NCBI RefSeq assembly: GCF_010993705.1
Contig: NZ_WOFO01000011.1
Span: 62,001 to 126,000 of the forward strand
Length of the DNA stretch: 64,000 nt
Origin: Cyclobacterium sp. SYSU L10401
GTDB lineage: Bacteria; Bacteroidota; Bacteroidia; Cytophagales; Cyclobacteriaceae
Direction: 5' to 3'
Made by a program: the position numbers and the translations under genes. The notes beneath the pieces were generated by a model that was not told where the DNA came from, did not search any database, and worked only from the letters and a program-made list of their open reading frames with translations. The number at the start of each line of letters is the position of its first letter. Within the stretch, counting starts at the first letter, position 1. Shown in pieces: positions 18,269-26,875 of the stretch.

Positions 18269-18649
18269 TTATACAAGAATGCTACCCTTCTTATTCAGGT
18301 AAACAAAAATTATTGTACCGATAGTTCCTCCCAATATATTGGTCACAATATCCAGGTAGTCAAAGGACCTGCCTGGAACAAGTATTTGCAAGTACTCTGT
18401 AAATATAGCGATAATTATCCATAAAACTAAGTAATTAGTAAAATATTTTTTAGTTTTTTTACTTTTCTCCGGCAGTTTCCGCCTGATCACCCTGCTCCAT
18501 AGAAACACCATTCCTGCGAACATTCCAAAGTGGATCAGTTTATCCGATCCGTAAAATTTGGGAATATCAGGTACATCGCTACCGGGAGTAAATAGTGCAT
18601 ATGCCATGCCAAATGACCAAATCAGGGCAGGAAATAATGGATGTTTCAA
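18269..18649 (-). CDS. VanZ family membrane protein
   Basis: A 126-residue membrane protein with about four hydrophobic helices. The N-terminal block with PALIWSFGMAYALFTPG and KLIHFGMFAGMVFLWS, and the later FTEYLQILVPGRSFDYLD and NILGGTIG, are typical of the VanZ-like family. VanZ confers low-level teicoplanin resistance in enterococci; most members, including those in Bacteroidota, have no proven role. It starts 6 bp after gcvH, so the two are co-transcribed. Its position after sprA and gcvH is a gene order I recall from other Bacteroidota, but I cannot verify that here. Confidence 0.85.
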   Translation of the reverse strand: MKHPLFPALIWSFGMAYALFTPGSDVPDIPKFYGSDKLIHFGMFAGMVFLWSRVIRRKLPEKSKKTKKYFTNYLVLWIIIAIFTEYLQILVPGRSFDYLDIVTNILGGTIGTIIFVYLNKKGSILV

Positions 18650-18655
18650 AGCAAT

Positions 18656-19033
18656 CTATTGTCCAACCACCGCTGCGTATTCTTCCGGAGATAAAAGAGA
18701 AAGAGTGGCACCTTCTTCAATTTTGATTTTGATCATCCATCCCTCTCCATAGGGTTCATCATTGACCAATTCCGGGGAATCCTCGAGTTGCTCGTTCACT
18801 TCCATCACTTCACCGGTAACAGGCATGAAAAGATCAGAAACTGTTTTTACAGCTTCTACCGTTCCGAAAACATCACCAGTTTCCAGGCTGTCTCCTACGG
18901 TATCCACTTCTACAAAAACAATATCCCCCAGTTCTTTCTGTGCAAAATCTGTAATACCCACGGTAGCAATATTGCCTTCAAGGCTGACCCATTCATGGTC
19001 TTTGGTGTATTGTAGTTCTTTTGGAAAATTCAT
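18656..19033 (-). CDS. gcvH: Glycine cleavage system H protein
   Basis: A 125-residue H protein with the lipoyl attachment site Lys63 in GTVEAVKTVSD. The N-terminal YTKDHEWV and the GDIVFVEVDTVGD block are diagnostic. The lipoyl arm carries the aminomethyl group between the P, T and L proteins of glycine cleavage; H protein also serves in lipoate transfer. No other glycine-cleavage gene is nearby. It lies 50 bp after sprA and 6 bp before vanZ. A promoter with TTTG-N18-TATTTTTG sits in the sprA-gcvH spacer, so it need not depend on sprA transcription. Confidence 0.96.
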   Translation of the reverse strand: MNFPKELQYTKDHEWVSLEGNIATVGITDFAQKELGDIVFVEVDTVGDSLETGDVFGTVEAVKTVSDLFMPVTGEVMEVNEQLEDSPELVNDEPYGEGWMIKIKIEEGATLSLLSPEEYAAVVGQ

Positions 19034-19052
19034 TTGTTGTCAGTTAGCAATT

Positions 19053-19082
19053 CAAAAATACGATGATTATGGATAGGACAAA
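19053..19082 (-). promoter_or_regulatory. gcvH promoter (Bacteroidota type)
   Basis: Minus strand -33 TTTG at 19079-19082, 18-base spacer, and -7 TATTTTTG at 19053-19060, against the consensus TTTG-N19-TAnnTTTG. Predicted start about 14 bases before the gcvH ATG; the element abuts the sprA stop at 19084. Confidence 0.62.
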
Positions 19083-19083
19083 A

Positions 19084-22000
19084 TTATTCACTCAAATTAA
19101 ATGTCAATTGCCCGCCGAAGGAGGTGGAACTTCTGCGGAATGCGGTGGATACTTTGGGGTCATTGATCGTTCGATCGAAGTAAAATTGAATGTTGAGCTT
19201 CTGATTGACCACGTATCCGATACTTGGTCTCAGCTGTATGTTAAGGTTTCCATTGGTAAGGGTGTTTTCCCCTTCAATTTTTCTTTGCACGGTATTGGTA
19301 TCTACGATGCTGGTGGAAATCCGGATGGTCAGGTCATTGTTAAGCACCTCCTGCCTTCCCTGTATCTTGAATGGTACTTTTACCCCGGCCTTGGTGTATC
19401 CCAGATCGAAGCGAAAATCCTGGCTGTTTTGTTCGGTTACCTGTGCATTCGAGAAATTCAGACCGATGTTCCTTTCCGTATTGTATTCAAAACTGATATT
19501 CATGCGGTCCTTGGTCAATAAATCTACACCTATCAGGGGGGCGAATCTCTCGGAAATGACCACCTGGTTCAAAATAAATATGGGAATATAGGAGCCAAAC
19601 TCATCTGTCATACTTGGCAAGGGCAACTGCTGGAGGGTATTGTACAATTCCAATCCTTCCTGGTAAATCAGGGCATTGGAAAAATTACTGACTTCATAGC
19701 GAGAAGTATAATTATGCGTCAGGTTAATAGATGAGAAGAATTCACTTAATGCGGGTAAGCGGGCCAGTCCCCGATATTCTAACCTCCAGTTGGGTAAAGG
19801 AAGTTTGGGGAATGGATTGAGGTCTATGGCTGTGGCCGCTTGTCCGGAGTAGGCGGCCAGAAAGGCCGGTACCAATACATGCTGTCCATTGATATTGTAC
19901 GCTCCGCCGGGATTTTCAAGTTCCAGCCTGGACTGTATGATGCCCCGGTAATTCTCGAAGTCTGTGAACAGTGGAGATACATTTTGGGTGTCCTGCCGTT
20001 TGAATACCGTTTTCAAGACATTGTAACTGATGCTGTATGATCCCAGTCTGTTGGGATTGACTGAGGTAAAATCATCATCTCCCGGTCCGGATCTGCGAAA
20101 TATTTCGCTGTAATCCCCATTTTCCCTCTTTCGAAAATCCAGCGTTATCCTAAAATCCTTCAATGGCTCCACTACTGAACTCACCTGCAGGTTTCTGGAT
20201 TCATTTTGACGGAATGCCTGGGTAAGGGAGGTACTGGCCGCCAGGACGCCGCGGTTGGCCAGGTCAAACCGGATATCACTGTTTTGGCTGCCGAGAAGAA
20301 ATCCCAATCCCGGATTTAAAAAACTCCTATCCATACCTAATAGCCCCGTATTGGGCAGGTAACCCGGTAAGAATGTTCCCTGAGTGATCTGGTACCTGAA
20401 ATTGACCTCCTTTACCATCATCAGAAACCTCAAAAATTCAGCCCCAAAGCCTTCTGTAGAAATTTCCTTTTCCTCCTCTTCCCCTTCTTTAGTAGAAGTA
20501 TCTTGCGCAGCAGGTCTTCCGGGAATATTCGGTCGCTTAGGCGCATTTAAAGCATTGAGCCTTTTGTTTTTGTTGTAAAGCTGTACCAGGTCTACCTTTC
20601 CGGAGATGGATCTGTCCCTGGTATTTTGAATGACATTTCCCAGGGTATCCCGCTGCCCTATGGCTCCCGTAATCCAGCTGTAGGTTGCTTCATACCGTAC
20701 ATCGGCACTGATCCAGTCAGTAAGAGGGGATTTGTCCAGTGGTAATTGGTAATTGACTACTGCCTGCTGGTTGTAATTGGTGGTCCTTCCCAGGTTTTTG
20801 ATGTTGTTTCTCAAGGAATCCAATTTTCCTTCCGTGTCCAGATCTCCTTCAGGCTCATCTACTATGGCATTGACACTGGAATTTACATCAAACGACAGGT
20901 TCTCCGTCAGGTCCCAGTTGAGGCTGTAAAAACGGTTGATGTAGAAACTCTTTTGGAAAAGGGGATCCACTCCTGCCGTACTCAACTGATCGTTCCGGTT
21001 TTGGGTGCGCATAAATCTCCGGTCCACATCCATCCTTGCCGACACCAGGCTGGGAGCGAAGTTGATGTTAAAGTCACGTATCAGCTGCAGGTGGTCACTT
21101 CTCAGGAATCCCATTTGCTTAAAGGGTTCTACGATAAGTGGATCAGGTTGAAAACTATAAGCGATACTTCCCCTGTAGGTTTCAAAATTATAGCTTTCCA
21201 ACTGAATATTGCTTTGTCTGACGGAGCCATAGGCATAAGAAAAGGAAAAATTTTCCAGGTCATAAAGTCGGTTTGTTTCCTTATCCGGGTTTTTTATTTT
21301 CCTTACATTGTTGAGGCTGAAATTTTTTCTTTTGGACTGGTCCAATACCAGGTTTTGATAAGCTTCCCGCTCCGCATCGCTTTGGAATTTCTGCAAGGCT
21401 ATTTCAAAGGGGACATCGGGATTTAAAGGATCAAACTCCGGCTTGGTGGTGGAATTTTCCACGCTCAGGTACATGGGGATGCTGAGTCCAAGGCCTTTTG
21501 GAAGGATTTTGTCTACATTGATATTGGCCGAAATATCATACTGAGTCGTGGACTCTCTGGCCCTTTCGGATAGGCGGGTTTCCAAACCGCCAAAGCCAAA
21601 GGTATTGTGTCTGATGGAGGAAGATACCGTTGCCACATCTGCTATCTGGGCATTTAGCCTGGCATTGGCCGCCCATCCGGAAGATTTATTGAAATCCGTT
21701 GCACGCAATTCATTGGCCCATACACAAACCGATTTGCTGGCGCCTCCGGTTTCTCCTGGGTTCCGGATGCCTATCATCATGCCCTGGATGAAGTTTAACT
21801 CGGGCCTGCCCACAACGGTTACTTTATATTGCCGGACCTGAATGGAGTAGGGGAGGTTTTGGGGTCGCTGGTTGTTGTCTCTTTCTGCTTTTACCCCAAC
21901 AATCTCATCGATGGCGATATCGATTTCGTTTTCCAGGGGCCAGATCTGCCTGGGATCCCGGGTACCGGCTGGGGTGATGTTCAGGGGTACTTCAATCTCA

Positions 22001-25000
22001 TAATAATTATCTGTGTAATCTGTCCCTATTCTCAAAAAACCTGTCAGCTCCCCATCATTGGCATCCTGACTGTCTGCGTGGAGAAACATCTTCAGCCTTC
22101 CGTACTGCACCAGGTCCTGGCTCACATTTTTATAAACCGCTCTGGAATCTCTGCTTTGCAGGTTGTCTACACAGAGTCTTAAAGATTGTTCGTTGAGCTG
22201 CCGTTCGACCGTAGAGGTATTGTCTCTGTCTCTGAAGATTCCCGGTGGCAAAACATAGGGGCTTTGGTTTTCCCCACCTTGACCGTTTTCTTCAATATTG
22301 ACTACCCCCACGGTAAAGTTTGAATTGTCTGGTTCCGGTATTTCAGAAAAGGTTTTATCAAAAAGTGATTCCTGGAAGATCCTCCATTGGCTGCCTACCA
22401 GTCTAAAGTGCCCCATTCTCATGACCACGGGCTGTTGGAAGTCAGTAAGATAGGTTCGAATAAAACGGATAGACTTAAAACCAGAAATATTTCCATAGGA
22501 AGCGTCTGGTTGTCTTACAGGGATACGGAACAGGTACCAATCAACTTCCTCCCCATTTTCAACATGGGTAACCCGATCAACAATATTGTTTTCCCCCACC
22601 CGCAGACCATTTGGCCGTAGATCTATCTCGTATTCATAATAACTTTCTACTTCATTGATTGTATTGTCATTGTTCAGGTCTTCATTGTCAGGAACATTGG
22701 ATCCTGAGGGTGTATAAGATAAATTGGTGTTATCAGTGATGGGGGTATTGCCCTCCAGGCCATTGAATTTTTTGTACCGCTCCAGGATTTTAACATCATT
22801 TTGATCAAATTCTTCATCCAGGTAATATTGGAAATTATCTGCTGCAGGGTCTTCCATGATGCTTTCCATGGTCTGAGGAGTCACATTCAACCTATTGAGA
22901 AACCGGTCTTCGTAATAGCTGGCCTCATCGGAACTGCTCAGTCCATTCAGGCCCACATCCTGGTTTTCCCTTGCTTCAGGTGAATTATCAAAAGCCGGCG
23001 TCAGAAATTGCTGATTAGTAATCCTGCCCCATTCATTGGCAACCGTTCTGTCCTCCGATCCGTCTGCGGGGAGTCCATTTTCAAAACCATGTCGACCATC
23101 AACGATTACGTCTTCTGAGATTTCTCCCAAATTGAACACCAATTTTCCTCCGGTGGTATTGTTCTCATTGAATATTCCGTCCAGTACCCTCCCATTTGGA
23201 CCTGAAATAAAAGGGTCCATCAGCCAGAATTCTATGTATTCGATGTTGGTTCGGTCGAAATCTACTTCAGAAGTAATGGCCCTCGTCACCCCACCATAAT
23301 TTTCTCTGGGGTTGGGCAATAGACCTGAAGCATCAAGTGAGGGGTTGAAATTATACATGCCCCGTTCATGTGGAAAGAAAGCCATTTCAAACAGGGGCTC
23401 CGGTGTGATCAGGACATCCCTGTTTCTTCCTCTGAAAATCTCCTGGGGCAGCACCCTTCTGACATAATGGTTTCTACGGTCATCATTGGTGATGTTAGAT
23501 GGTACTCCCCTTCCGGACGGGCGGTAAAAAACATTGTCAATGCTATACCAGGAAAGCCGGGCTCTTTTGTAAGCATTGCCCAGCCGGTCTTCGGTCATCT
23601 GGCTTTCGTCAAATTCATTATCTTCAGTGGCAGGGGTAGCAGCCAGTTTCCAGGTCTGCGGGGCGGAACCCAGGTTAAAGGGAATGATGGCCGTTTCAAA
23701 GTCATCAATGTAGGAAGCCCCTTCTCCATCTACCTGGTTGGAGGTGCCTGGAATCAAGTGGGCAAACTCCCCATTGAATTGTACCAATGAAGCTTCCTTG
23801 GTCTCTGTAAAGGGGAGGGCATCCGCCAGCTTGGTAAGGAACAGGGATTCTTCATCATAGTTTACATCCAGGCCCCATAAGGAATTCCTTAAGGTTTCAT
23901 TGCCTGTGGCAATTCTGGATATATTGGGCCGCTCATTCAGGTAAAGGAAGGTACCTCCTATATTGAAGTTTTCATTGACCATATAATCCAGCCTTGTGCC
24001 CAGCAAACTACGGGTCTGAAAGGATACCAAATCGGCTTTCTCAAAACTCACACTGATCCGTTTTCCGGATTGTAAAATGCCTTCATTAATGATCACAACA
24101 CGGCCAATATTGTAATCCACCGTGTAATCTACGCCTTCAGTCAGCGGGATATTTCCAGCGGTGACCAATACGGAACCTTCACTGATATTGAGTCCGGGCA
24201 GCATGATTTCAGATGCCGATCCGGAAGTAAAGCTGCCCTTTAAAAAGTATTTGTTTAGGCGGGTAACCAGTTCTGCATCTGCCTGTGTGGTGCGGTACAA
24301 GGTGTCGTAAACAAATTTATCCTTGAGGTTTACTTCTGAAGGCAGAAAGTGTTCTTCCAGGGTATTTCCGAATGGCTCCAACACCGGAAAGATGACCAGG
24401 CCTTGCTCAGGAACGATGGTCAGGCCCTGCACATAATCAAAATTCCCGTCTGGCGAAGGGTCATTTTGAGGGTTTAGCTTGTCCAGTTTCAGTAGCCGAA
24501 TGAGCGGAATATCTTTGACATTTTGCCCCTCCAGCAAACTGGGGTTGTCCAGACCCGTCCTGTCATCCCGGTAGATGATCTGCAGCTGGAAACCCTCTTT
24601 TTGAATTTGATTGGCATTGAGGTTGTAGATGTTTTTCATCATCAGATCCCAGGTTGGAATCCGGGTATTGATCCTGGCTGGCCGCAGCATCTTGAGGAAG
24701 ATCACATTGTCTTCCGGCCGGTTTTGGTAATCCTCTGACAATTCTCCTACCTTATAGCTTTGACCGTTATAGGTGTATTCATAGGAAACGGCGATGACTT
24801 CATCATTTTGAAGTTTTCTGGACAAGCTAAAATACCCCAGTTGCCGGTTAAAGCTGTATTCATTTTCAGCCAGCTTGCGGGCCCCATTGATTTGTTCAAA
24901 TTCCACACCTCTTTCCAGCCCCAGATCTGAACTGACGGCACTGGCAGCGGTTTCGAAATCCCTGTAAGCGGAATTGTTATTGAGGGTGCTGAAAAGTTCG

Positions 25001-26262
25001 TTGGCATTATTGGCGGCAGGTGATTGTGGATTTCCCTGGCCGATTCCCGGATTTTCAGGATTGTAGATTCGCTGCCCCTCTCCCAGGTCCATGAATGCAG
25101 CGAAGTTTCTCAGGGTTTGTGTATTATTGGCCCTGTTCATGATATACACTTCCAGTCGGGTAATTTGCACCCCGGAGAGTACCTGTGGAAGGCCTCTCAA
25201 CCAATTTTCAAAATTGTTGCGAAAGAAATGCCCCAGAAAGAAATGCCGGTTTTCATCATAGTCAGAGGCCCTTACTTCAAATGGGCGGCCCTGATTTCCT
25301 CCTTCCAATACGATTTCATCCCTCCGTCCCCTTTGGGTGGAGGCTACTGTCGTCATGAAAAGCTTGCCAAACTGCATTTGGGTTTTTACCCCAAAAAGGT
25401 TTTGTGCGCCCTGGATCAGGCTGTTTTGTACCGGCATGCTGACATTTCCGATTTCTATGGTTTTTAAAATGTCTTCTTCAAAACCCGCATATTCTACCTT
25501 GAGTTGATTTTCAAAATCAAAGGAATTATTGCTGTCAAAGTTGGCACCGATACGTACCTTTTGACCCAGCATGCCGTTGACGCTCATTTGGATTTGCTGG
25601 TTGAAATTAAAGCCTCCATTTCTTTGCTGCCTGATGGGTATGGAGGGGTTGTCAATGCGCCGGAATATGCCTCCAAAATCCAGGTTCACATTTCCTGTGG
25701 GAACAATGGTGATCTCACTGCCCCCAAAAATCCTGTCAAAGGTAGGACTCATAGTAATAGGAGGGATCAATCCTCTTCCTCCTACCGCGCTTTCTCCATC
25801 AAGGCCCCGGGATCTATTCCTCCAGTATTCCTGCCGGATACGCATTTCCTGCATGCGGGAGTAATCTTCATAATCCATGGAATACCCCGGATCCAAAGCT
25901 CCTGAATCCAGGTTTTGATAAATCCGGTATCTTACCGCAGTATCCACTTCTACTTCTATCCTTTGGTCCATTTGAGGCCGAAGAAGAAAGGGGGATTGTT
26001 TGCGTAAAAAAGGATTTTGGGAAGGATATAGCGGATTGGTAGACAGGTCATCCCAGAGCAAAAATGAAGGCAAATCCTTTCTCTTGGACAGGGTGTCCAA
26101 TCGGCCTGGTAAGGTGTCCGAAGGACTGGCAGCCGGCTCTTGAAAGGCATGGGCCACAGGCAAAGGCAGACCGAACATCAAACATAACATTCCCCCACAA
26201 AGAATGATGTGCTGATGAAATGACTTTATTCTCCAAAAAGTATTTGAGAAAGTAAAGGTCAA
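19084..26262 (-). CDS. sprA: Type IX secretion translocon / gliding protein SprA (Sov)
   Basis: A 2392-residue protein, the length of SprA, the giant 36-strand outer-membrane barrel that forms the T9SS protein-conducting channel. The N-terminus has basic residues (WRIKSFHQH), a hydrophobic core and AHA before Phe40, a plausible signal peptide. The rest is beta-rich with many Asn/Arg-rich strands and lacks a C-terminal sorting signal, ending in a strand SFGGQLTFNLSE. The start codon is TTG: an in-frame TAA lies at 26287-26289 and no ATG occurs between, while the next ATG would lose the basic part of the signal peptide. It starts 10 bp after ruvA and is followed by gcvH. Partners PorV and PorU are encoded at 6-10 kb. 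Confidence 0.95.
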   Translation of the reverse strand: MTFTFSNTFWRIKSFHQHIILCGGMLCLMFGLPLPVAHAFQEPAASPSDTLPGRLDTLSKRKDLPSFLLWDDLSTNPLYPSQNPFLRKQSPFLLRPQMDQRIEVEVDTAVRYRIYQNLDSGALDPGYSMDYEDYSRMQEMRIRQEYWRNRSRGLDGESAVGGRGLIPPITMSPTFDRIFGGSEITIVPTGNVNLDFGGIFRRIDNPSIPIRQQRNGGFNFNQQIQMSVNGMLGQKVRIGANFDSNNSFDFENQLKVEYAGFEEDILKTIEIGNVSMPVQNSLIQGAQNLFGVKTQMQFGKLFMTTVASTQRGRRDEIVLEGGNQGRPFEVRASDYDENRHFFLGHFFRNNFENWLRGLPQVLSGVQITRLEVYIMNRANNTQTLRNFAAFMDLGEGQRIYNPENPGIGQGNPQSPAANNANELFSTLNNNSAYRDFETAASAVSSDLGLERGVEFEQINGARKLAENEYSFNRQLGYFSLSRKLQNDEVIAVSYEYTYNGQSYKVGELSEDYQNRPEDNVIFLKMLRPARINTRIPTWDLMMKNIYNLNANQIQKEGFQLQIIYRDDRTGLDNPSLLEGQNVKDIPLIRLLKLDKLNPQNDPSPDGNFDYVQGLTIVPEQGLVIFPVLEPFGNTLEEHFLPSEVNLKDKFVYDTLYRTTQADAELVTRLNKYFLKGSFTSGSASEIMLPGLNISEGSVLVTAGNIPLTEGVDYTVDYNIGRVVIINEGILQSGKRISVSFEKADLVSFQTRSLLGTRLDYMVNENFNIGGTFLYLNERPNISRIATGNETLRNSLWGLDVNYDEESLFLTKLADALPFTETKEASLVQFNGEFAHLIPGTSNQVDGEGASYIDDFETAIIPFNLGSAPQTWKLAATPATEDNEFDESQMTEDRLGNAYKRARLSWYSIDNVFYRPSGRGVPSNITNDDRRNHYVRRVLPQEIFRGRNRDVLITPEPLFEMAFFPHERGMYNFNPSLDASGLLPNPRENYGGVTRAITSEVDFDRTNIEYIEFWLMDPFISGPNGRVLDGIFNENNTTGGKLVFNLGEISEDVIVDGRHGFENGLPADGSEDRTVANEWGRITNQQFLTPAFDNSPEARENQDVGLNGLSSSDEASYYEDRFLNRLNVTPQTMESIMEDPAADNFQYYLDEEFDQNDVKILERYKKFNGLEGNTPITDNTNLSYTPSGSNVPDNEDLNNDNTINEVESYYEYEIDLRPNGLRVGENNIVDRVTHVENGEEVDWYLFRIPVRQPDASYGNISGFKSIRFIRTYLTDFQQPVVMRMGHFRLVGSQWRIFQESLFDKTFSEIPEPDNSNFTVGVVNIEENGQGGENQSPYVLPPGIFRDRDNTSTVERQLNEQSLRLCVDNLQSRDSRAVYKNVSQDLVQYGRLKMFLHADSQDANDGELTGFLRIGTDYTDNYYEIEVPLNITPAGTRDPRQIWPLENEIDIAIDEIVGVKAERDNNQRPQNLPYSIQVRQYKVTVVGRPELNFIQGMMIGIRNPGETGGASKSVCVWANELRATDFNKSSGWAANARLNAQIADVATVSSSIRHNTFGFGGLETRLSERARESTTQYDISANINVDKILPKGLGLSIPMYLSVENSTTKPEFDPLNPDVPFEIALQKFQSDAEREAYQNLVLDQSKRKNFSLNNVRKIKNPDKETNRLYDLENFSFSYAYGSVRQSNIQLESYNFETYRGSIAYSFQPDPLIVEPFKQMGFLRSDHLQLIRDFNINFAPSLVSARMDVDRRFMRTQNRNDQLSTAGVDPLFQKSFYINRFYSLNWDLTENLSFDVNSSVNAIVDEPEGDLDTEGKLDSLRNNIKNLGRTTNYNQQAVVNYQLPLDKSPLTDWISADVRYEATYSWITGAIGQRDTLGNVIQNTRDRSISGKVDLVQLYNKNKRLNALNAPKRPNIPGRPAAQDTSTKEGEEEEKEISTEGFGAEFLRFLMMVKEVNFRYQITQGTFLPGYLPNTGLLGMDRSFLNPGLGFLLGSQNSDIRFDLANRGVLAASTSLTQAFRQNESRNLQVSSVVEPLKDFRITLDFRKRENGDYSEIFRRSGPGDDDFTSVNPNRLGSYSISYNVLKTVFKRQDTQNVSPLFTDFENYRGIIQSRLELENPGGAYNINGQHVLVPAFLAAYSGQAATAIDLNPFPKLPLPNWRLEYRGLARLPALSEFFSSINLTHNYTSRYEVSNFSNALIYQEGLELYNTLQQLPLPSMTDEFGSYIPIFILNQVVISERFAPLIGVDLLTKDRMNISFEYNTERNIGLNFSNAQVTEQNSQDFRFDLGYTKAGVKVPFKIQGRQEVLNNDLTIRISTSIVDTNTVQRKIEGENTLTNGNLNIQLRPSIGYVVNQKLNIQFYFDRTINDPKVSTAFRRSSTSFGGQLTFNLSE

Positions 26263-26272
26263 TGTTGATTGT

Positions 26273-26875
26273 TTATGATGATGACTTTAAAGATGCTTTA
26301 ATTAATGCTTCCAATGAAACATCGGGACCACTTTTTTTCAAAACTGTTGTGATATTTTTTTCTGCCTGAGCTTTGGTAAATCCAAGTGTGATCAAGGCTT
26401 GTAACGCTTCCTGTTTTAATTTATTGCTGTTGGGAATGAAGCCGCCAGTTGTACCCTCTCCACCGGTCATGCCTTCTTTTTTGATTTTATCTTTAAGCTC
26501 CAGTACGATCCGCTGAGCCGTTTTCGCCCCGATACCTTTTACCCGTTGGATGGTCGCATGGTCATTGTGGAGAATGGCTTGTTCCAGTTCTTCTACTGAT
26601 AGAGAAGACAGGATCATAAGCCCGGTATTTGGCCCTACACCGTTGATGGAGATCAAGGCTAAAAATGCTCTTTTTTCAGGAAGTTCTTTGAAACCGTAGA
26701 GGGTATGTCCATCTTCCTTGATGTGCAGGTAAGTATGCAGCATGACTTGCTCTTCTTCTTTCACCATACCATAGGTGCTAAGGGAGATTTTTACCTCATA
26801 ACCCACACCATGGATATCAATGATCACAAAAGTCGGGTCCTTATGGGCTAATTTTCCTTTTAGGTAAGCTATCAT
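26273..26875 (-). CDS. ruvA: Holliday junction branch migration protein RuvA
   Basis: A 200-residue RuvA with the three expected domains. Residues 1-64 form the OB fold (MIAYLKGKL, VDIHGVGYEV-like IIDIHGVGYEV). Residues about 65-140 contain the two helix-hairpin-helix DNA-binding motifs (LISINGVGPNTGL and VKGIGAKTAQRIV). After a Gly-rich linker, residues about 150-200 are domain III, which contacts RuvB. RuvA tetramers bind Holliday junctions and load the RuvB motor. The ATG overlaps the maeB end by 4 bp, and sprA begins 10 bp downstream. ruvB and ruvC are not in the window. Confidence 0.96.
   Translation of the reverse strand: MIAYLKGKLAHKDPTFVIIDIHGVGYEVKISLSTYGMVKEEEQVMLHTYLHIKEDGHTLYGFKELPEKRAFLALISINGVGPNTGLMILSSLSVEELEQAILHNDHATIQRVKGIGAKTAQRIVLELKDKIKKEGMTGGEGTTGGFIPNSNKLKQEALQALITLGFTKAQAEKNITTVLKKSGPDVSLEALIKASLKSSS

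Noticed and set aside
20746-21426. Open frame of 226 codons on the plus strand within sprA
   Set aside because: Antisense to a conserved translocon gene, no motif, no promoter or separate context.
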